In this document: one piece after another, positions 20,301 through 23,408 of the stretch
Numbering within the stretch: position 1 is the first letter of the stretch
How the letters are laid out: each line of letters opens with the position of its first letter
DNA from: Chloroflexota bacterium
GTDB taxonomy: Bacteria > Chloroflexota > Dehalococcoidia > JACQGW01
NCBI GenBank assembly: GCA_016199325.1
Contig: JACQGW010000146.1
Span: forward strand, 1 to 23,408
DNA: 23,408 bases
Reading direction: 5' to 3'
Notes under the pieces: model-generated
The model's input: only the letters and a program-made list of their open reading frames with translations
Told to the model about the DNA's origin: nothing
The model's database searches: none
Made by a program: the position numbers and the translations under genes

Positions 20301-22655
20301 GACGGCATCCACGGCTGGGGCCACGGCCTCGTGGGCCAGATCATCGTCGAGCCGCCGGGCTCGACCTACCACGACCCGGTGACCGGCGAGGAGGTCGACT
20401 CCGGCACCATCGTCGACATCCGGACGACCAGCCCGCTGGCGGCGGGCCTTGTCGAGGGCAGCTTCCGAGAGCTGGCGCTCTGGACGATCGACGACAACCC
20501 GGTGAGCGATTCGACGCTGAACCTGCGCGCCGAGCCGTGGGGCGACCGCGGGAGCGGCAACGACCTGTCGCTGCGCTTCAGCTCCTACGCATCCGGCGAT
20601 CCGTTCACCCCGCTGCCACGAGCCTATCCGGGCGATCCCTTTGTGATCCGCAGCATCAACGTCGGGCCGAACGTCGATACCCTCCACATCGACGGCCACC
20701 GTCTCTTCCTCGAGAACCGCTACACCCACGATGGCGAGGTCATCGCTTCGCCGCTCGACACGGTCCACAACGGCATCTCCGAACGTTTCACCCTGATTCT
20801 CCAGGGCGGCGCCGGCGGGCCCAACCAGAAGCCCGGCGACTACCTCTACATGAACGGGCTCGGGCGGCGCTTCCGGGACGGCGCCTGGGGCATCCTGCGG
20901 GTTCTGCCCGGTCTGGTAGGCAACCTGCAGCCACTGCCGGGTACGACGCCCCCGCAGAGTGGAGCCACGCTGCCGAGCCAGACCGGCGGACGCCCGCCCG
21001 AGCCGGACGATCCGGGGAATCCATGCCCGCCGGGAGTGCCCGAACGCAACTTCGCCGTGAGCGCCGTCGACCTGCCGAGCAGCAGCGCCGGCGGTGGACA
21101 GGATGGGCGCAAGGCGGCCTTCGTGCCGACGGCCGACGCTGCCGCCGTCATGAGCGGCGCCGTGTTCCCCGAGCCGCTGGTGCTGCACGCGGCGGCCAAT
21201 GAGTGCGTCGTCGTCACGCTCACCAACCAGCGGAACAACGACCGCGCCTCTTTCCACCTGGGTGGGCTCCTGCGCGATCCCGAGTCGGGCGGCATCAACA
21301 TTGGGTTCAACCCGGAGCAGACCGCGGCCCCCGGCCAGCAGCGCACCTATCGCTTCTACGCCGACACCCGGAAGATCTGGAGCGCGCTGATCAGCGACTT
21401 CGGCGGCGACGACACCGGCAAGGACGGGCTCTACGGCGCGCTGGGCGTCCACGCCACCGGCGCCACCTTCACCGACCCGGTGACCGGCGACCCGAAGGAC
21501 GTCGGCACGCAGGTGGACGTCCACGAGCCGGGCACGACGGGCTACCGTGACTTCACGCTGTTCCTGTCGGACGACGACCCGAACATCGGCGAAAGCCACA
21601 TGCCCTACCCGCGCAAGGTCAGTGGCCCGGCCCTGGTCAACTACCGAACGGCGCCGCGCCCCGACGACGCCAGCGCGTTCAGCTCGGCGGTCCACGGTGA
21701 TCCGCCGACGCCGATCCTGCGGGCCTACCCTGGCGATCCGGTGACGGTTCACGCCTTTGTCGCGCCAGGCAGCGAGCAGATGCACGTCTTGGGCCTCGGC
21801 GGGCACGCCTGGCCCATCGACATCGAGCTGCCGGAAAGCCAACAACTGACGAGCCGGGGCATCGGGGCCTGGGAGGTCCACAGCATCACCATCCGCGGTG
21901 GCGCCGGTGGGCCGGCCAGAGCGGCCGGCGACTACTATTACGGCGACCTGCGGCGGCCGTTCACTCAGGCGGGCATGTGGGGCCTTTTCCGGGTGCTCGA
22001 CGACCCGAGCTGCCCGCTCAAGCCGCTGGACGGCCTGAGCTGCCCAGGGCAGCCGGCGACCGAGACGCCGACGGCTATTGCGACGGACACGCCAACGCCA
22101 ACGCCGACGGCGACGGCCACGCCAACCCCAACGCCGACGGTTACCACGACGGCCACGCCAACCGCGACGCCAACGCCAAAGAACAACAAGCGTCGGAAGC
22201 CTGGCCCGGCGGATGCGCCGGCGGTGCTCATCGCTCCCGCCACGGCGACGCCGACGCCGGAGGCTCTCCAGCCGGACGGGTCTGTCGCGACCCCGGAGGC
22301 CGTACCGACGGCCGCGGCCACAGAAGGCCCGGGCGCTGAAGCGCCTACTACGAACCCGGTCGCGACGCCGACGGCCGCGGCCACAGAAGGCCCGGGCGCT
22401 GAAGCGCCTACTACGAACCCGGTCGCGACGCCGACGGCTATGTCAACGGCCTCGGAGCCGGCGGAACAGCCGGTCGCCCCGCCCGCGGAGCCTGCGGGGG
22501 CTCCGGCTGACCCGTCGGCAACGCCGACGGCGGCCGGTGTCGAACCGCTATCCCAACTAACGCCTGCACCGACCCCCACGCCGGCCGCCGTGGACACGGG
22601 TACTCCGACGGAAGCGGCCGGTGCGACGACGCAGACTGCCGGTGGGTCCGGCTGA
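17322..22655 (+). CDS. Giant membrane-bound six-cupredoxin multicopper oxidase-like protein
   Basis: The protein is 1,777 aa with a strong GAGGAGG ribosome site. Residues ~20-206 hold five hydrophobic segments with a His cluster H130-H131-H132, H135 in a loop. Three tandem two-cupredoxin units start at ~222, 782 and 1229, each opening with a CP motif (DPGNPCPAG, DGLCPTG, DPGNPCPPG). Copper motifs: H521-V-Y-H524-L-H526 (HxxHxH) and H595-C-H597-IAH-H601..M606 (HCHxxxH..M) in unit 1 domain 2; H870-V-H872 and H990-D-H992 (HxH) in unit 2 domain 1. Together these form one full type 1 plus trinuclear set; the other units lack ligands. A ~70-residue insert lies between the two HxH motifs. Residues ~1577-1777 are a Thr/Pro/Ala-rich stalk with an in-frame DNA repeat. 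Six-domain members include MnxG and ceruloplasmin, so metal oxidation (Mn, Fe or Cu) is plausible. The substrate is unknown. Confidence 0.85.
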   Translation: MTTLAGNLIHRFSEHSPPAGARPSALVAFALALAYGGGLWLHVLHETMGATEHGAPLGVIHWLRDSTLMLPLVLAAVCAANLVVQRLLVACGRGVSPVLAGAVHTAAIALLTSAAVAAADPLHAALFEAHHHDAHDLPLVLHMARDGLLALVGYLAIAGAVAALLGSRAGGEAREPGSTKPRRPRRRPALSGLLALLLVSAILIPAGPPPWNGSAPALALGDPGNPCPAGSPVKQFEVQAIDVDIPLNRFGDHDPKGKMFVLGKNVQAVRDQEQGVGVWASRPGKVSIGLRDDPIQPLVVRANMGDCVEVLFTNNATGGDYGIHIDGLAVQVASSGDAVGHNPPSGVLQGQSRTYRYWVPNDVALEGAHYLRPGPGYRQAVVHGLFGALMVEPSGSIYLHPDTLEPIESGWEAVIVPGTGAAFREYAEIFHEVGDESDVILNARDNALPQVDPHTDAYRPGSRAMNYRSEPFLNRLERAPNQKAQGYGSYTFGDPATPMPRSYLADPTKIRILHAGSEVFHVYHLHGGGIRWRFNPHADTTYDYAATGLDKHPKTTSSPSARLDSQSFGPGEAYDLQIEGGAGGVQQAAGDFLFHCHIAHHYVSGMWSFWRVFNTRQSDLAPLPDRTPPPDAVDSADLVGRTMPDGTVITKQNLDDWIRPQLPPQGVPNSDQDASVWNWTVDRSSPNRPIYLGEPEDPGPWPNLPNLVPGHPGSMPGDQLAGDRPRILFNPLNGRIAYPLLRPHIGKRPPFSPYGHSGAPYLGEAGGQQPTSAVDPWAHRPDGLCPTGASLRRYNVITIQLPIQVTRKGGVDPDGTIYVLAKNKEAVLAGQKPAEPLAIRANSGDCVGLTLTNEESDNRVFGGFAKTNIHVHHVQFDVQASDGVITGLAYEQSVRPYRVEDPTLTVASKAGTPTLTLSNVAKFQPGVWIGIGLGTESIEVRQIKSIAEETATVTLTEPLANDHAAGEWAGTEFVQYRWYPDVLLDNVFFHDHVDGIHGWGHGLVGQIIVEPPGSTYHDPVTGEEVDSGTIVDIRTTSPLAAGLVEGSFRELALWTIDDNPVSDSTLNLRAEPWGDRGSGNDLSLRFSSYASGDPFTPLPRAYPGDPFVIRSINVGPNVDTLHIDGHRLFLENRYTHDGEVIASPLDTVHNGISERFTLILQGGAGGPNQKPGDYLYMNGLGRRFRDGAWGILRVLPGLVGNLQPLPGTTPPQSGATLPSQTGGRPPEPDDPGNPCPPGVPERNFAVSAVDLPSSSAGGGQDGRKAAFVPTADAAAVMSGAVFPEPLVLHAAANECVVVTLTNQRNNDRASFHLGGLLRDPESGGINIGFNPEQTAAPGQQRTYRFYADTRKIWSALISDFGGDDTGKDGLYGALGVHATGATFTDPVTGDPKDVGTQVDVHEPGTTGYRDFTLFLSDDDPNIGESHMPYPRKVSGPALVNYRTAPRPDDASAFSSAVHGDPPTPILRAYPGDPVTVHAFVAPGSEQMHVLGLGGHAWPIDIELPESQQLTSRGIGAWEVHSITIRGGAGGPARAAGDYYYGDLRRPFTQAGMWGLFRVLDDPSCPLKPLDGLSCPGQPATETPTAIATDTPTPTPTATATPTPTPTVTTTATPTATPTPKNNKRRKPGPADAPAVLIAPATATPTPEALQPDGSVATPEAVPTAAATEGPGAEAPTTNPVATPTAAATEGPGAEAPTTNPVATPTAMSTASEPAEQPVAPPAEPAGAPADPSATPTAAGVEPLSQLTPAPTPTPAAVDTGTPTEAAGATTQTAGGSG
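22305..22430. repeat. Tandem 63-bp duplication carrying the GGGCGCTGAAGCGCC repeat in the oxidase stalk
   Basis: Two units (22305-22367 and 22368-22430) are virtually identical and 21 codons long. Each contains the palindrome GGCGCT-GA-AGCGCC plus CTACTACGAACCC at 22328-22357 and 22391-22420. Translation gives EGPGAEAPTTNPVATPT twice. The same palindrome is in the giant membrane-protein gene at 6029, 6077 and (inverted) 6491. Confidence 0.9.
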
Positions 22656-22736
22656 CAGGAGATGTGATACGCACAGGACGGACTGGCGGTCCGACGGACT
22701 TCAGCACGAGACAAGCACGTGGAGAGGTAACACTGC

Positions 22737-23408
22737 ATGAACAGGAGAGGAGCCGTGGCCCAGCTACGGCGGAGTCTCAGCAGGTTGGGAGCAGCCGCAA
22801 GGCCCAGATGGAGCGAAGCTCGCTACCTGGGCCTGCTCGTCGCCGTGGCCCTGGTCCTATCCCTTCTGGGTGGGGCGAGTGGAACGAGCGCCGCGGGCAC
22901 CTACGTCGCCCTGGAGATCTTCCAGGCGGGGGAGCCGCTGGAGGTGCCCACGCCGGGGTACCCCAATCCCCAGAGCGACACAACTGCCGTTCCCGAGGGA
23001 CTGCCCGCAGGGACGATTGGCCTGTTCGTCGTCTCGGGGGTTGTCACGGCAAAGAACACGGATACCGCTTCGGGGTGGACCGAGTGGCAGGTCGGCAGCC
23101 AGCCGGTCTACCTCTACGCCAGCAAGGACACTCGCCTGGATAAGAAGCCCGCAGTGGGCAGCCTGGTGAAGGCCATCTGCCTGCGGACGCTGGCCGCCGG
23201 GCCGATCGTCTGCGAGCGGATAACCCACAAGGGAGCTGGAGCTCTGCCTGCCGGTCCGGCGGAGATCGAGCAGGCGTTCCTGTACAGCGGTCTGGTGACC
23301 GCAGCGGAGCCAACCCTCTGGACCATCGGCGGCGTGGACTTCGTCGTGAATAGCGGCACGGACATTGACGGCGGCCTTGGCCTGGGCAAGACCGTCGTCG
23401 TCGAGTTC
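22737..23408 (+). CDS. Secreted DUF5666-like protein, cut by the window end
   Basis: The frame is open from ATG at 22737 to the last base (224 codons, no stop). A GGAGAGG ribosome site lies 8 nt upstream. A basic N-terminus and hydrophobic core (GLLVAVALVLSLLGG) with an SAA-G cleavage region at about residue 53 form a signal peptide. Two repeats with the DUF5666 pattern follow: VVSGVVTA..W.VGSQPVYLYASKDTRLD..VGSLVKAICLRT, and LYSGLVTAAEPTLWTIGGVDFVVNSGTDID..GLGLGKTVVVEF. These are small extracytoplasmic beta-barrel domains of unknown role. It lies 81 nt after the oxidase gene on the same strand, so probably in the same operon. The C-terminus is not seen. Confidence 0.8.
   Translation, partial: MNRRGAVAQLRRSLSRLGAAARPRWSEARYLGLLVAVALVLSLLGGASGTSAAGTYVALEIFQAGEPLEVPTPGYPNPQSDTTAVPEGLPAGTIGLFVVSGVVTAKNTDTASGWTEWQVGSQPVYLYASKDTRLDKKPAVGSLVKAICLRTLAAGPIVCERITHKGAGALPAGPAEIEQAFLYSGLVTAAEPTLWTIGGVDFVVNSGTDIDGGLGLGKTVVVEF

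Noticed and set aside
18363..21881. Long open frame on the minus strand opposite the oxidase gene
   Set aside because: Antisense shadow of a GC-rich gene, with no recognisable domains, no ribosome site and repetitive Val/Arg/Asp content.

Overview
The window is GC-rich DNA (about two thirds G+C by eye), dense in genes and in interspersed repeats. It looks like a chromosome segment of a Chloroflexota-type bacterium, probably Thermomicrobia-like or an uncultured relative. The basis for this is family resemblance only: GT-C membrane glycosyltransferases with C-terminal beta-sandwich modules, leaderless promoters, an SpeD/SpeB polyamine pair, and families of short palindromic repeats that are translated in frame inside genes. 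No rRNA or tRNA gene, CRISPR array, insertion sequence or phage gene was recognised.

Layout. Positions 1-10,260 hold one run of minus-strand genes. In transcription order they are an OmpR-type response regulator, a small secreted protein of unknown function, a multi-pass sensor histidine kinase, and two very large membrane glycosyltransferase-like proteins (1,419 and 927 aa). The two large genes contain many in-frame copies of dispersed repeats. Positions 10,256-10,790 are intergenic and repeat-filled: a perfect 33-bp hairpin, and the second copy of a ~140-bp element that also starts the window. Positions 10,790-12,390 carry broken genes: a frameshifted TadG-like gene, a 5'-truncated TadE-like gene, and, abutting it head to head, a fragment of a BY-type tyrosine kinase without its Walker A motif.

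From 12,426 everything is on the plus strand. A promoter and a 14-codon leader ORF precede speD (AdoMet decarboxylase). After it come speB (agmatinase or aminopropylagmatinase), a GT-C glycosyltransferase and a diacylglycerol/lipid kinase, with 4-nt start/stop overlaps between the last three. After a 340-bp repeat-bearing gap there is a second plus-strand cluster: a membrane-anchored beta-sandwich protein, a giant 1,777-aa multicopper oxidase-like protein, and a secreted DUF5666-like protein cut by the window end.

The most interesting item is the 1,777-aa protein. It has five predicted membrane segments, three tandem repeats of a two-cupredoxin unit (six domains, as in ceruloplasmin and MnxG), and a Thr/Pro-rich tail. 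Only one complete set of multicopper-oxidase ligand motifs survives. It is split between the second domain of repeat 1 and the first domain of repeat 2, as expected for a covalently fused trimer of a two-domain laccase that kept one of three interfacial sites. Next are the leader ORF before speD, a possible PhoB/OmpR-type direct repeat before the response regulator, and the in-frame spread of palindromic repeats through three structural genes.
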